From Ideonella aquatica (GTDB lineage: Bacteria > Pseudomonadota > Gammaproteobacteria > Burkholderiales > Burkholderiaceae_C), in assembly GCF_018069755.1 (NCBI RefSeq), contig NZ_JAGQDE010000006.1, forward strand, positions 62,001 to 126,000: 64,000 nucleotides of DNA. Reading direction: 5' to 3'. This document shows positions 38,619 to 46,799 of this stretch, in pieces. The position numbers were made by a program, and so were the translations under genes. The notes below the pieces were generated by a model. The model ran no database searches, was not told the origin of the DNA, and worked only from the letters and a program-made list of their open reading frames with translations. Within the stretch, counting starts at the first letter, position 1; every line of letters begins with the position of its first letter.

Positions 38619-39347
38619 ATGACCGCCACCCTCCACCTGCCTGCCGCGGATGCGGACGCCGCCGACTTTGGCCGCCAGCTGGGCTCGCTGCGCCACCAGC
38701 TGCAGCTGGCCCGCCTGACCCCCGACACCCATCGCCAGACCCGGCAACTGGCCGCGCTGGACGCCGGCCTGCGGGTGCTGACGGCCCGCGCTGATCTGCA
38801 GCGCCTGCCGCACGAGCTGCAGCCGCTGCCCACCGAGCGCCTGGAGCCCTGGCCGCTGCTGCAGCAGGCCTGGCAGGAGCTGGCCCCGATGGCCGCGCTG
38901 CTGGGCGTGCAGGCGCAGTTCCGGCCGCACGCCGACCCCCGCGCACTGGGCGCCCTCTATGGCAGTGGCCGCTGGCTGCGTCGTCTGTTGAGCGAGTGCA
39001 TAGAATCGGCCATGGTCAATGCCCCAGGCCGCCCGATCGAGATGGAGCACCGCCCCGTCGGCTCGCACACCCAGATCGTGCTGCTGGGCACACGCGCCTT
39101 CACCACCGACCACGACGGTCCCGCCCGCGCGCTGGCTGAGGCGATCGCCCGGGCCCACGGCGGTGATCTGCGCATCGAGCAGGACGAGGACACGCGCGAC
39201 CTGATCGTCGAGTTGCCCACCGGCGCGCCCTTCCATGCCGGCGAGTCCAGCGCGCAGCTGCAGGCCGCGCGCTTCGCCCAGGACCTGGCCGCCCTGCAGG
39301 AACGCGCCCGGCGCCGCGCCGGCGCTCCCCTTGGAGACGAGCGATGA
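38619..39347 (+). CDS. soluble histidine-kinase-like protein, degenerate, without sensor domain
   Basis: 242 residues from ATG 38619. No transmembrane or sensor segment is seen. A helical start (FGRQLGSLRHQLQLARL) resembles a DHp helix whose His lies in RHQL. The C-terminal part resembles a GHKL ATPase: an N-box-like LLSECIESAMVNA and a G-box/strand pattern DGPARALAEAIARAHGGDLRIEQDEDTRDLIVELPTG, where the normal GxGLG is replaced by GPARALA. Kinase activity is therefore doubtful. It overlaps the response regulator gene by 4 bases (ATGA), so the two are translationally coupled. A TAGACT -10-like box lies at 38480. Confidence 0.65.
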   Translation: MTATLHLPAADADAADFGRQLGSLRHQLQLARLTPDTHRQTRQLAALDAGLRVLTARADLQRLPHELQPLPTERLEPWPLLQQAWQELAPMAALLGVQAQFRPHADPRALGALYGSGRWLRRLLSECIESAMVNAPGRPIEMEHRPVGSHTQIVLLGTRAFTTDHDGPARALAEAIARAHGGDLRIEQDEDTRDLIVELPTGAPFHAGESSAQLQAARFAQDLAALQERARRRAGAPLGDER

Positions 39348-39721
39348 AACGAGTACTGATCGTTGAGGACCAGGCGGACATCCGCAAGCTGATCCGCATG
39401 ACGCTCGAGTTTGAAAACTACGAGATCCACGAGGCCGCCGACGGCTCCTTCGGCCTGCGCATGGCCCAGGCCATCAAGCCCGATATCCTGCTGCTCGACG
39501 TGATGATGCCCGGCGAGATCGATGGCCTGCAGGTCTGCCAGCGCATCAAGAGCGACCCCGAGATGGCCGGCTCCAAGGTGGTGCTGCTGACCGCCCGCGG
39601 CCAGCAGAAGGACCGCGAGGCCGGCGAGCAGGCCGGCGCCGACGAATACCTGGTCAAGCCCTTCAGCCCCTTGCAGCTGATCGAGACGATCGAGCGCCTG
39701 CTGGGCGCCGATGCGGCCTGA
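39344..39721 (+). CDS. single-domain response regulator
   Basis: 125 residues: a complete receiver domain only. Acidic pair E8/D9 (IVEDQ), phosphoacceptor about D52 (DILLLDVMMPG), Thr 83 (LLTARG) and Lys 105 (YLVKPFSP) are intact. No output domain follows, as in CheY or Spo0F-like proteins. It overlaps the kinase-like gene and precedes the corA leader by about 20 bases before the promoter. The downstream target is unknown. Confidence 0.92.
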   Translation: MKRVLIVEDQADIRKLIRMTLEFENYEIHEAADGSFGLRMAQAIKPDILLLDVMMPGEIDGLQVCQRIKSDPEMAGSKVVLLTARGQQKDREAGEQAGADEYLVKPFSPLQLIETIERLLGADAA

Positions 39722-39740
39722 TTCGCGGCCCAAACTGCAC

Positions 39741-39746
39741 CATAAT
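39741..39746 (+). promoter_or_regulatory. candidate -10 of corA
   Basis: CATAAT at 39741-39746, with only a weak -35 (about 39718). A start near 39753 gives a structured leader of about 176 bases before corA. Confidence 0.45.
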
Positions 39747-39798
39747 CGCGCCATCTTGATGACCGGAGCCACGCGCTTGGACACACCGCACCCTCGGT

Positions 39799-39909
39799 GA
39801 CCGTCCGCTCCGCCTAGTCTCAGCCGATGAGCTAGAGGGCCCAGCGCCCGTGCGGACCCGGACGGTCTTCCCCCGCCCCGAACCGCACCCGGGCTGCGCG
39901 CCGCAGCCC
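39799..39909 (+). promoter_or_regulatory. structured 5' leader of corA, possible cis-regulatory RNA
   Basis: Folded by eye. A 9-bp outer stem (39799-39807, GACCGTCCG, with 39859-39867, CGGACGGTC) encloses a hairpin around CTCAGCCGATGAG (39819-39831) and a hairpin GGGC-CCAGC-GCCC (39837-39849), giving a three-way junction. The strand GTCCGC (39803-39808) can instead pair with GCGGAC (39852-39857), so two exclusive folds exist. A further 8-bp hairpin (39891-39898 with 39902-39909) stands about 20 bases before the ATG. A Mg-responsive switch is suggested by the gene downstream, but no known riboswitch class is recognised. Confidence 0.5.
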
Positions 39910-39928
39910 CGTGACAGCTGGATGCCCC

Positions 39929-40903
39929 ATGCTCAACGTCTTCACGCTGGATAAAGGCCGCCTGAGCGGCCGCCTGCTGCAGGAAGAGATCGACTCCGCC
40001 GCCGACCTGGCCCAGGTCCAGCCGGTGTGGGTCGACCTGGAAGCCCCCACCGCCGAGGAGATCGGCTGGATCGCCGGCCGCTTCGGCCTGCAGATCCCCA
40101 ACAACATCGTCGACGACGACCTGGAAGAGTCCGCCCGCTTCTACGAGGAGGACAACGGCGAGCTGCACATCCGCTCGGACTTCCTGATCGACGACGACGT
40201 CACGCCGCGCAACGTGCGGGTGGCCTTCATCCTGTTCAACGGCATCCTGTTCTCGGTGCACGAAGAGGACCTGCCGGTGTTTCGCCTGCTGCGCCTGCGC
40301 GCCCGGCGCAACCCGGCGCTGATCGAGGACGCCAAGGACGTGCTGCTCAAGCTCTACGACGCCGACGCCGAGTACTCGGCCGATGCGCTCGAGGGCATCT
40401 ACGACGCGCTGGAGTCGGTCTCGGCGCGCGTGCTCAAGCAGGACGTGGACGACCGCGCCGCCGGCGAGGCGCTGGCCGCCATTGCCAAGGAAGAGGACCT
40501 GAACGGCCGCATCCGCCGCAATGTGATGGACACCCGCCGCGCGGTGAGCTTCATGATGCGCAGCCGCATGCTCAATGCCGAGCAGTTCGAGGAGGCGCGG
40601 CAGATCCTGCGCGACATCGACAGTCTGGACAGCCACACCGCCTTCCTGTTCGACAAGATCAACTTCCTGATGGACGCCACCGTCGGCTTCATCAACATCA
40701 ACCAGAACAAGATCATCAAGATCTTCTCGGTGGCCAGCGTGGCGCTGCTGCCGCCCACGCTGATCGCCAGCGTGTACGGCATGAACTTCCGCCACATGCC
40801 CGAGCTGGACCAGACCTGGGGCTATCCCTTCGCGCTGGCGCTGATGGCGGCCTCGGTAGCGGCGCCGCTGTACTACTTCCGGCGCAAGGGCTACATGCGC
40901 TGA
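39929..40903 (+). CDS. corA: magnesium and cobalt transport protein CorA
   Basis: 324 residues from ATG 39929 (MLNVFTLDKGRLSG). CorA fold: long N-terminal cytoplasmic domain rich in acidic residues, a stalk helix, and two C-terminal transmembrane helices with the signature GMN (about residue 283) in SVYGMNFRHMPEL. It forms a pentameric Mg(II) channel. The start is preceded by only a weak ribosome-binding site, fitting regulation by the upstream structured leader. A GTG at 39911 would add six residues. Confidence 0.96.
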   Translation: MLNVFTLDKGRLSGRLLQEEIDSAADLAQVQPVWVDLEAPTAEEIGWIAGRFGLQIPNNIVDDDLEESARFYEEDNGELHIRSDFLIDDDVTPRNVRVAFILFNGILFSVHEEDLPVFRLLRLRARRNPALIEDAKDVLLKLYDADAEYSADALEGIYDALESVSARVLKQDVDDRAAGEALAAIAKEEDLNGRIRRNVMDTRRAVSFMMRSRMLNAEQFEEARQILRDIDSLDSHTAFLFDKINFLMDATVGFININQNKIIKIFSVASVALLPPTLIASVYGMNFRHMPELDQTWGYPFALALMAASVAAPLYYFRRKGYMR

Positions 40904-40980
40904 CAGCTTCGGCCGGATGCGACACGTTTGTTGCATCCGGTGCCATCAGGTCGGCCGGGTTGTGGCCGACAAAGCAGGGC

Positions 40981-41469
40981 ATGAAGACCGCCGCCCTGCC
41001 CCGCCTGCGCCGCGCCGTCTGCCGCGCCGCACTCGTCCTGGCCCCGCTCGCGTCCACCGGCGCGGCCTGGGCCCAGTTCAGCCATGTGCCGCTGCCGCTG
41101 CCGCGTGCCGATGCCCCTGTATCGGGGGCCGCGGACGAGCGGAGCTACCGGCGCGACGCCGCCCGGATGGTCTACGAGGCCTTCCCGACGCATGTGTTCA
41201 AGGGCCAGTTGCCGGCGCTGATGCACGCGATCGCCATCACCGAGACCGACATCGACGACGACGGCCGCATCCGCGCGGTGCGCCTGGTACGTGAGCCGGC
41301 TGCGGCCAAGGAAGTGGGACCCTGGGTGGTGGGCCTGATCCGGCGGCTCGAGCGCCTGCCGGCGCCCGGTCAGCTGCGTGGCCACACCTGGACCGAGGTC
41401 TGGTTGGTCGACCGCTCAGGCCGCTTCCAGGCCGACTCGCTCAGCGAGGGCCAGCGCTACGGACGCTGA
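40981..41469 (+). CDS. secreted protein of unknown function, possible TonB-C-like fold
   Basis: 162 residues from ATG 40981. Signal peptide (LVLAPLASTGAAWA, cut about residue 31) and a mature part with YRRDAARMVYEAFPTHVFKGQLPALMHAIAITETDIDDDGRIRAVRLVREP, a strand-helix pattern loosely like TonB C-terminal domains. No other motif. It lies 77 bases after corA in the same direction and might be on the same transcript. Function unknown. Confidence 0.7.
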   Translation: MKTAALPRLRRAVCRAALVLAPLASTGAAWAQFSHVPLPLPRADAPVSGAADERSYRRDAARMVYEAFPTHVFKGQLPALMHAIAITETDIDDDGRIRAVRLVREPAAAKEVGPWVVGLIRRLERLPAPGQLRGHTWTEVWLVDRSGRFQADSLSEGQRYGR

Positions 41470-41732
41470 GGATGGCTGGCTCTGCGGGCGGCAGAGCAAA
41501 AGAAATGAGCCGCGCAGCAACCCGGGGCACCAACGAGAGGGAGGAGGAGAGTGCACCCCGGGCGATCACTCCCCGAGAGGAAGCGGCCGCGCGGCTCCAA
41601 GAAGACGGCCCCGGGCCCCACGACCCGAGACCGGGGTGGGCGCTCCGAAGAGCGCCGCAACCCAACCCACGCGGTGTCTGACAGGGCCCCTGAAAAAAAG
41701 TTCCGCACCCGGTGTGTGATGGCTTGTAAACC

Positions 41733-42395
41733 TCAGCGGGCGCGCATCGCGGCCAGTTGCGCCTCCTGGCAGGCCTTGCGGTCGGCATTCACCCGCTGCA
41801 CGCTGGGCCGATCAGCCAGCGCCTTGGTGTAGGCCTTCCAATCGATCCCACCGGCCGCCAGCAGGTCCTCGCCCAGCACGGCCTTGGTGGCCATGGCCAC
41901 CAGCGGCAGGCTGACATAGGCCGCGCAATCGGCGCTGGTGAAGGTGTCACCCGCCACGAAGGGGCTGAACTTGGCCAGGCGCTGGAAGCCGGCAATGTGG
42001 CGCGTCAGGCGCTTGCGCACGCTGGCCTGCACCGCCTCGCTGACCGTGCCGCCGAAAAAGGCCTGCGGGTACAGCTCGCGCACCACCAGCTCCAGGTGCA
42101 GGTCGATGAAAGTGGTCAGCTCGCGCACCTTGGCGCGCTCCCAGGCGTCGCGCGGCATCAACGGGATCTGCGGGTAGCTGTCCTCCAGGTACTGGACGAT
42201 GGCTTCGCTCTCGCACAAGGTGCCGTGCTCGGTGCGGATGTAGGGGATCTTGGCCAGCGGCGAGGCCGACAGCACCGACTCCTCGCGCGAACCGGTGGCG
42301 ACCAACTCCTCGTCGAAGGCAATGCGCTTTTCCAGCAGCACCAGCTTGACCTTGTTGTAGTAGTTGGACAGGGCCATGCCGCACAGCGTGATCAT
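41733..42395 (-). CDS. glutathione S-transferase family protein
   Basis: 220 residues, ATG at 42395 with AGGAG ahead. N-terminal thioredoxin-like domain starts with MITLCGMALSNYYNKVKLVLLEKRIAFDEELV (a Ser/Tyr near residue 10-12 for glutathione activation) and contains the SPLAKIPYI and CESEAIVQYLED glutathione-binding motifs. The C-terminal helical domain follows. It detoxifies electrophiles or acts as a disulfide/peroxide-type transferase; the substrate is unknown. Confidence 0.92.
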   Translation of the reverse strand: MITLCGMALSNYYNKVKLVLLEKRIAFDEELVATGSREESVLSASPLAKIPYIRTEHGTLCESEAIVQYLEDSYPQIPLMPRDAWERAKVRELTTFIDLHLELVVRELYPQAFFGGTVSEAVQASVRKRLTRHIAGFQRLAKFSPFVAGDTFTSADCAAYVSLPLVAMATKAVLGEDLLAAGGIDWKAYTKALADRPSVQRVNADRKACQEAQLAAMRAR

Positions 42396-42483
42396 CGGAA
42401 TCTCCTCAGGGTGAAGACAGCAGTCTAGGACGGTCCGCCGCGGACGGACTGCCGCCGCCGTGACAGGGCAAACCCCGGGTGGC

Positions 42484-43383
42484 TCAGCGCCGCGGCCGGC
42501 TGACCAGCCAGATGCCGGTGGACACCGCCGCCACCGCCACCAGCAAGCGCCCGGTCAGCGGCTCGGCCAGCAGCCAGGCGCCAAAGACCAGGCCGAAGAT
42601 CGGCGTCAGCAGCGTGAAGGCGGTGACCTGGGTGGCCGCGTAGTGGCGCACCAGCCAGAACCACAGCAGGTAGCTGGCGAAGGTGACGATGACGATCTGG
42701 AAGGCCAGCAGGCCCCAGGCGGTGGGCGCTGCGGCGCGCGGCCAGGCCTCGCCGGCCAGCGTGCTGGCCGCCAGCAGCAGCACGGCCGAGACGGCCAACT
42801 GGTACATCAGCGTCTTCTCGGGTGGCGCGGTCGACAGCCGGCTGGCGCGGATCGCCAGCGTGGTGCTGCCCCACAGCAGCGCGGCCAGCACGCCCAGCGC
42901 ATCGCCCCACCACTGCTGCGGCCCGGCGGCCGGGGCGCTGAAGCCCTCGGCAAAGGCCCACACCACGCCGGCAAAGGCGGCCACCAGCCCCGCCAGCTGC
43001 GCGCCTCGCAGGCGTTCGGCCGGCGCCACCAGCGGCATGCCCAGCGCCACCACGAAGGGCGAGAGGTAGATGAACACCGCCATGCGCGACGCAGTGGTGT
43101 ACTGCAGGCCCACGAAGATGCAGCCGAACTCGGCGGCGAACAGGCCTCCGGCCAGCAGGCCGCCGCGCCAGGTGCCGTCGAAGGGGTTGAGGCTGATGCG
43201 CTGGCGCCGCGCCCAGGCCCACAGCAGCAGCGCCGCGCCCAAGGAGCGCAGGCCGGCCTGCAGCAGCGGCGGGATGTCGCGCACCGCCACCTTGGTGGCC
43301 ACCTGGTTCAGGCCCCACAGCGCGGCGCAGCCCACCAGGCAGACCACCGCGAACGCGTCCAGCTGGGTGCGCCGGTCAGTCAT
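42484..43383 (-). CDS. EamA/DMT-family permease
   Basis: 299 residues, ten predicted transmembrane helices in two EamA repeats (about 12-145 and 155-295). LVGCAALWGLNQVATKVA is the usual first helix, and AATQVTAFTLLTPIFGLVFGAWLLAEPLT is the second-repeat signature. An inner-membrane metabolite exporter, substrate unknown. Its start overlaps the rhombosortase stop by 8 bases, so they are coupled. Confidence 0.92.
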   Translation of the reverse strand: MTDRRTQLDAFAVVCLVGCAALWGLNQVATKVAVRDIPPLLQAGLRSLGAALLLWAWARRQRISLNPFDGTWRGGLLAGGLFAAEFGCIFVGLQYTTASRMAVFIYLSPFVVALGMPLVAPAERLRGAQLAGLVAAFAGVVWAFAEGFSAPAAGPQQWWGDALGVLAALLWGSTTLAIRASRLSTAPPEKTLMYQLAVSAVLLLAASTLAGEAWPRAAAPTAWGLLAFQIVIVTFASYLLWFWLVRHYAATQVTAFTLLTPIFGLVFGAWLLAEPLTGRLLVAVAAVSTGIWLVSRPRR

Positions 43384-43945
43384 GTCGTGTCCATCCGCAG
43401 ATCAGCAGCGCCATCGCGGCGCCGGCCAGCGCACCGCTGGCATGGGCGCCGGGGGCCAGCGCAAAGTCCCAGCCCTCCACCGCCCGCGTGGCGCTGCGCC
43501 ACGGCGCCTCGAGCAGCAGCTTGGCCAGCAGGCCGGCGGCCAGCCCGGCACCGATCGCCAGCTCGCGGGTGTCGCGGCTGCGCAGCAGGCGCCAGATCAG
43601 CACCGCCACGCCGGCATGCAGCACGCCGGAGAGGCCGCCGAAATGCAGCAGCGTCGGCTGCAACAGCAGGCCCAGCTGGGTCAGCGGCCAGGCCAGCGCC
43701 CAGGCCAGGGCCTCGCGCGGGCCGGCCCCGGCGCGCCAACCCAGCCAGGCCAGCAGCGCGGTGGCGCCCAGGTTCATCGCCAGGTGCGTGGGGCTCCAGT
43801 GCACCCCGGCGCCGGTCCAGGCACGCCAGGGCTGGCTGGCGGCCAGGGCCGGCTGCCAATCCCAGCGCGCGCTGTCGGCGCCCCACAGCGCGCCGGCCAG
43901 CACGGCCAGCGCCAGGGCCACCGCCGGCCAGGCCCAGCGCGTCAC
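43376..43945 (-). CDS. rrtA: rhombosortase (rhomboid-family GlyGly-CTERM serine protease)
   Basis: 189 residues from a GTG at 43945 that overlaps the glnE stop as GTGA. Six transmembrane helices with the rhomboid catalytic features: HWSPTHLAMNL, the serine motif GGLSGVLHA and the histidine motif GAHASGALAG. Rhombosortases cut the GlyGly-CTERM tails of secreted proteins, notably serine proteases, before surface attachment. No protein with a GlyGly-CTERM tail was noticed in this window, so substrates must lie elsewhere. Confidence 0.85.
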   Translation of the reverse strand: MTRWAWPAVALALAVLAGALWGADSARWDWQPALAASQPWRAWTGAGVHWSPTHLAMNLGATALLAWLGWRAGAGPREALAWALAWPLTQLGLLLQPTLLHFGGLSGVLHAGVAVLIWRLLRSRDTRELAIGAGLAAGLLAKLLLEAPWRSATRAVEGWDFALAPGAHASGALAGAAMALLICGWTRHD

Positions 43946-46695
43946 GCCGGACCGCCGAACACCGCCTGCCACAGCGCCTGGATCGCGGCGCGCTGCGGCG
44001 CCAGCTCATCGGGATCGAAATGCGTGGGCCGCTCGTCCAGGCGGGCACGGTGCTGGGCGCGGCGCAGCTCGCGGTAGGCGTCGGCCGCCGCCGTGCCGAC
44101 GCCAGCGGGCAGCAGGCCGGCGGCCTCGGCGCGTTGCAGCAGCGCGATGTTGCCGGCGTTGTCCAGCAGGCTGGGCTGGGCGGCGCCGTGGTGCAGCACC
44201 AGGTACTGCACGGCGAACTCGGCGTCCATCATGCCGCCGTCGCTGTGCTTGACATCAAAGCGGCCCTCGGCCACCGGGTGGGCCGAGCGCACCTTCTCGC
44301 GCATCGTCACCACCTCCTGGCGCAGCGCGGTGTTGTCGCGCTCGGCGGCGATCACCGCGCGCCGCGTGGCCTCGAAACGCTGCGCCAGCGCCGCCGGCCC
44401 GGTGACGAAACGCGCCCGCGTGATGGCCTGGTGCTCCCAGGTCCAGGCGGCGTTGCTGCCGCGGCCGATCTGGTAGTTCTCGAACGAGGTGATCGAGGTC
44501 ACCAGCAGGCCCGAGTTGCCGTTGGGGCGCAGCGCGGTGTCGATGTCGAACAGCTCACCGGCCGCGGTCTGCAGCGTCAGCCAGGTGATCAGCTTGCGCA
44601 CGAAGGCGGCGTAGACCATCTGCGCCTGGTCGGGGTCGGCCTCGTCGGCATCGTCGTACAGGAAGACCAGGTCCAGGTCGCTGCCATAGCCCAGCTCCAG
44701 CCCGCCCAGCTTGCCGTAGGCGATGACCGCGAACTGCGGCGTCTCGCGGTGGCGCTGGCGCAGGTGGGCCCAGGCCCAGCGGGCGGCGGTGTCGAGCACC
44801 GCGTCGGCCAGCGCCGAGAGGTCATCGGCCACCTGCTCCACCGTGATGCGCTGCTCGACATCGCGCACCAGCGTGCGGAAGACCTCGGCATGGTGGGCGC
44901 GGCGCAGCGTATCCAACAGTTCGCCCTCGTCGGCCTCGCCGGCGCGCACCCAGGCGGCGTGGCGCGCGTCCAGGTCAGCGACAAAGCCGGCACGCTCAAA
45001 GCGCTCGGCCATCTGGCGCTCGTCGGCCAGCTCGTCGATCACGCCGGGGTGGCGCATCAAAAAGCGCATCGGCCAGCGCGCCAGGCCCAGCAGGCGCAGC
45101 AGGCGCTTGTGTACCTCGGTGCGCTCCTGCAGCAGCGCCAGGTAGCTTTCGCGGCGCAGCAGCGGCTCCAGCCAGTCGACAAAGCGCAGCGCGGCGTCCA
45201 GGCTGCAGCCCTGATCGGCCACGTACTGCGCGGCGCGGCGCACCAGCACGCCCAGGCGCAGCCGGCCCTCGTCGCGCATGGCCTGCACCTTGGGGCCGCG
45301 GGCAAAGCCCTGGACGCGCTCGGCCAGTTCGGACGGCAACTTGTCCAGCAGGGCCTCGCTGTCGATCGGCAGCGGCGCGCCGCAGCTGCGGCAGCCGCCG
45401 CCGCCGGGGCGCGGCGCGTCGGGCGAGCGGCCGTCGTGCAGCAGCGCATCAAACTCGGTGGCCACCAGCTCGCGCACCTGGCCCAGGCGATCGAGCAGCT
45501 CGCAGGCATCGGCGTTGCACTGCAGCTGCATGCCGGCGGCGATCCAGCCCAGGTCGGCGTCGGTGGTGGGCAGCAGGTGGGTCTGCTGGTCGTCGAGGTA
45601 CTGGATGCGGTGCTCGACGCGGCGCAGGAAGACGTAGGCCTCGGCCAGCGCGGCAGCGGTGTCGGCCTTCATCAGGCCGCCGGCCGCCAGCCGCGCCAGC
45701 GCGCTGCGGGTGGAGCGGGTGCGGATCTCGGGGAACTGGCCGCCGCGCGCCACCTGCAGCAGCTGGACGATGAACTCGATCTCGCGGATGCCGCCGCGCG
45801 AGAGCTTGACGTCATTGGCCCGCTCGGGCCGGCCGGCGGCGCGGCGCTGGGCCTCGTCGCGGATCTTGCGGTGCAGCTGGCGCAGGCCCTCGAAGACGCC
45901 GTAGTCAAGGTAGCGCCGGTAGACGAAGGGCGTGACCAGCTGGCGCAGCGGCAGCGCACGGCCGCTGGCCACGCTGGCACGCGGCGCCACCACGCGGCTC
46001 TTGAGCCAGGCAAAGCGCTCCCACTCGCGGCCCTGCACCAGGAAATACTCTTCCAGCATCGCCAGGCTGACCACCGGCGGGCCGGAGTTGCCGTTGGGCC
46101 GCAGCGCCAAATCCACCCGGAAGACGAAGCCGTCCTCGGTGACATCGCCGATCAGCGCATAGAGCTTCTTGGCCACGCCGGCGAAGTACTCGTGGGCGGT
46201 GATCTTCAGCGGCCCGGTGGTCTCGCCGTCATCCTCGTAGACGTAGATCAGGTCGATGTCGGACGAGACATTCAGCTCGCGCGCGCCGAGCTTGCCCATG
46301 CCGACGATCCAGAAGTCGATCACCCGGCCCTGCTCGTCCAGCGGCGGTCCGTGGCGCTCGTCCATCTCGGCGCGGGCCTGGGCCAGGGCCAGCTCCAGCG
46401 TGGCCTCGGCCAGGTGGGTCATCGGCAGCACCACGTCATCCAGCGCGGCGGCTTGCTCGACATCCAGCACCACCAGGCGCTCGATCACCAGCTGACGCGC
46501 CACCCGCAGCGCCGAGGCCAGCGGCCGGCCATCGGTCTGCAGGCGCCGCACCAGGGCCGTGATGGTGTCGACATGGGGGATGCCGGGCGGCAACAGCGAG
46601 CGCTCGGTGTCGTAGCGGCGGCGCACGCGCTGGACGAAGCGGCTGTGCTCGGCGGCGGCCGTGGGCAAGGGGGTCACAGCTTGTAAGGAACCCAT
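43942..46695 (-). CDS. glnE: bifunctional glutamine synthetase adenylyltransferase/deadenylase
   Basis: 917 residues. Two nucleotidyltransferase domains: the N-terminal one with SSDIDLIYVYED and the C-terminal one with YGSDLDLVFLYDD, joined by a long helical region. It adenylylates and deadenylylates glutamine synthetase in response to PII and so sets nitrogen assimilation. Length is near E. coli GlnE (946). It begins 104 bases from the divergent yhdP gene. Confidence 0.96.
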   Translation of the reverse strand: MGSLQAVTPLPTAAAEHSRFVQRVRRRYDTERSLLPPGIPHVDTITALVRRLQTDGRPLASALRVARQLVIERLVVLDVEQAAALDDVVLPMTHLAEATLELALAQARAEMDERHGPPLDEQGRVIDFWIVGMGKLGARELNVSSDIDLIYVYEDDGETTGPLKITAHEYFAGVAKKLYALIGDVTEDGFVFRVDLALRPNGNSGPPVVSLAMLEEYFLVQGREWERFAWLKSRVVAPRASVASGRALPLRQLVTPFVYRRYLDYGVFEGLRQLHRKIRDEAQRRAAGRPERANDVKLSRGGIREIEFIVQLLQVARGGQFPEIRTRSTRSALARLAAGGLMKADTAAALAEAYVFLRRVEHRIQYLDDQQTHLLPTTDADLGWIAAGMQLQCNADACELLDRLGQVRELVATEFDALLHDGRSPDAPRPGGGGCRSCGAPLPIDSEALLDKLPSELAERVQGFARGPKVQAMRDEGRLRLGVLVRRAAQYVADQGCSLDAALRFVDWLEPLLRRESYLALLQERTEVHKRLLRLLGLARWPMRFLMRHPGVIDELADERQMAERFERAGFVADLDARHAAWVRAGEADEGELLDTLRRAHHAEVFRTLVRDVEQRITVEQVADDLSALADAVLDTAARWAWAHLRQRHRETPQFAVIAYGKLGGLELGYGSDLDLVFLYDDADEADPDQAQMVYAAFVRKLITWLTLQTAAGELFDIDTALRPNGNSGLLVTSITSFENYQIGRGSNAAWTWEHQAITRARFVTGPAALAQRFEATRRAVIAAERDNTALRQEVVTMREKVRSAHPVAEGRFDVKHSDGGMMDAEFAVQYLVLHHGAAQPSLLDNAGNIALLQRAEAAGLLPAGVGTAAADAYRELRRAQHRARLDERPTHFDPDELAPQRAAIQALWQAVFGGPA

Positions 46696-46714
46696 CGGGC
46701 AGTCATGGGGTCTG

Positions 46715-46723
46715 TGCTAGATT
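46715..46723 (+). promoter_or_regulatory. candidate extended -10 of yhdP
   Basis: TGCTAGATT (TG-N-TAGATT) at 46715-46723 in the glnE-yhdP spacer. A start near 46730 gives a leader of about 70 bases to the yhdP ATG at 46800. Confidence 0.45.
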
Positions 46724-46799
46724 GAAATGAGCAGGCCAGCGCGTCCGCCGGGCGTCTGGGCAGCGTACGCCGGGCGGTTGGAAGTGGTCTGGTGAGTTG

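Noticed and set aside
39799-39909. Identification of the corA leader as a known M-box or mgtA-type leader.
   Set aside because: The characteristic core sequences of those classes were not found; only the generic structure is claimed.
41470-41732. Purine-rich 263-base spacer with several short open frames (for example 69 residues at 41472-41681) and a 7-bp hairpin at 41479-41497.
   Set aside because: The frames lack ribosome-binding sites and family features, and the hairpin is followed by A, not T, on the relevant strand. Nothing functional is supported here.
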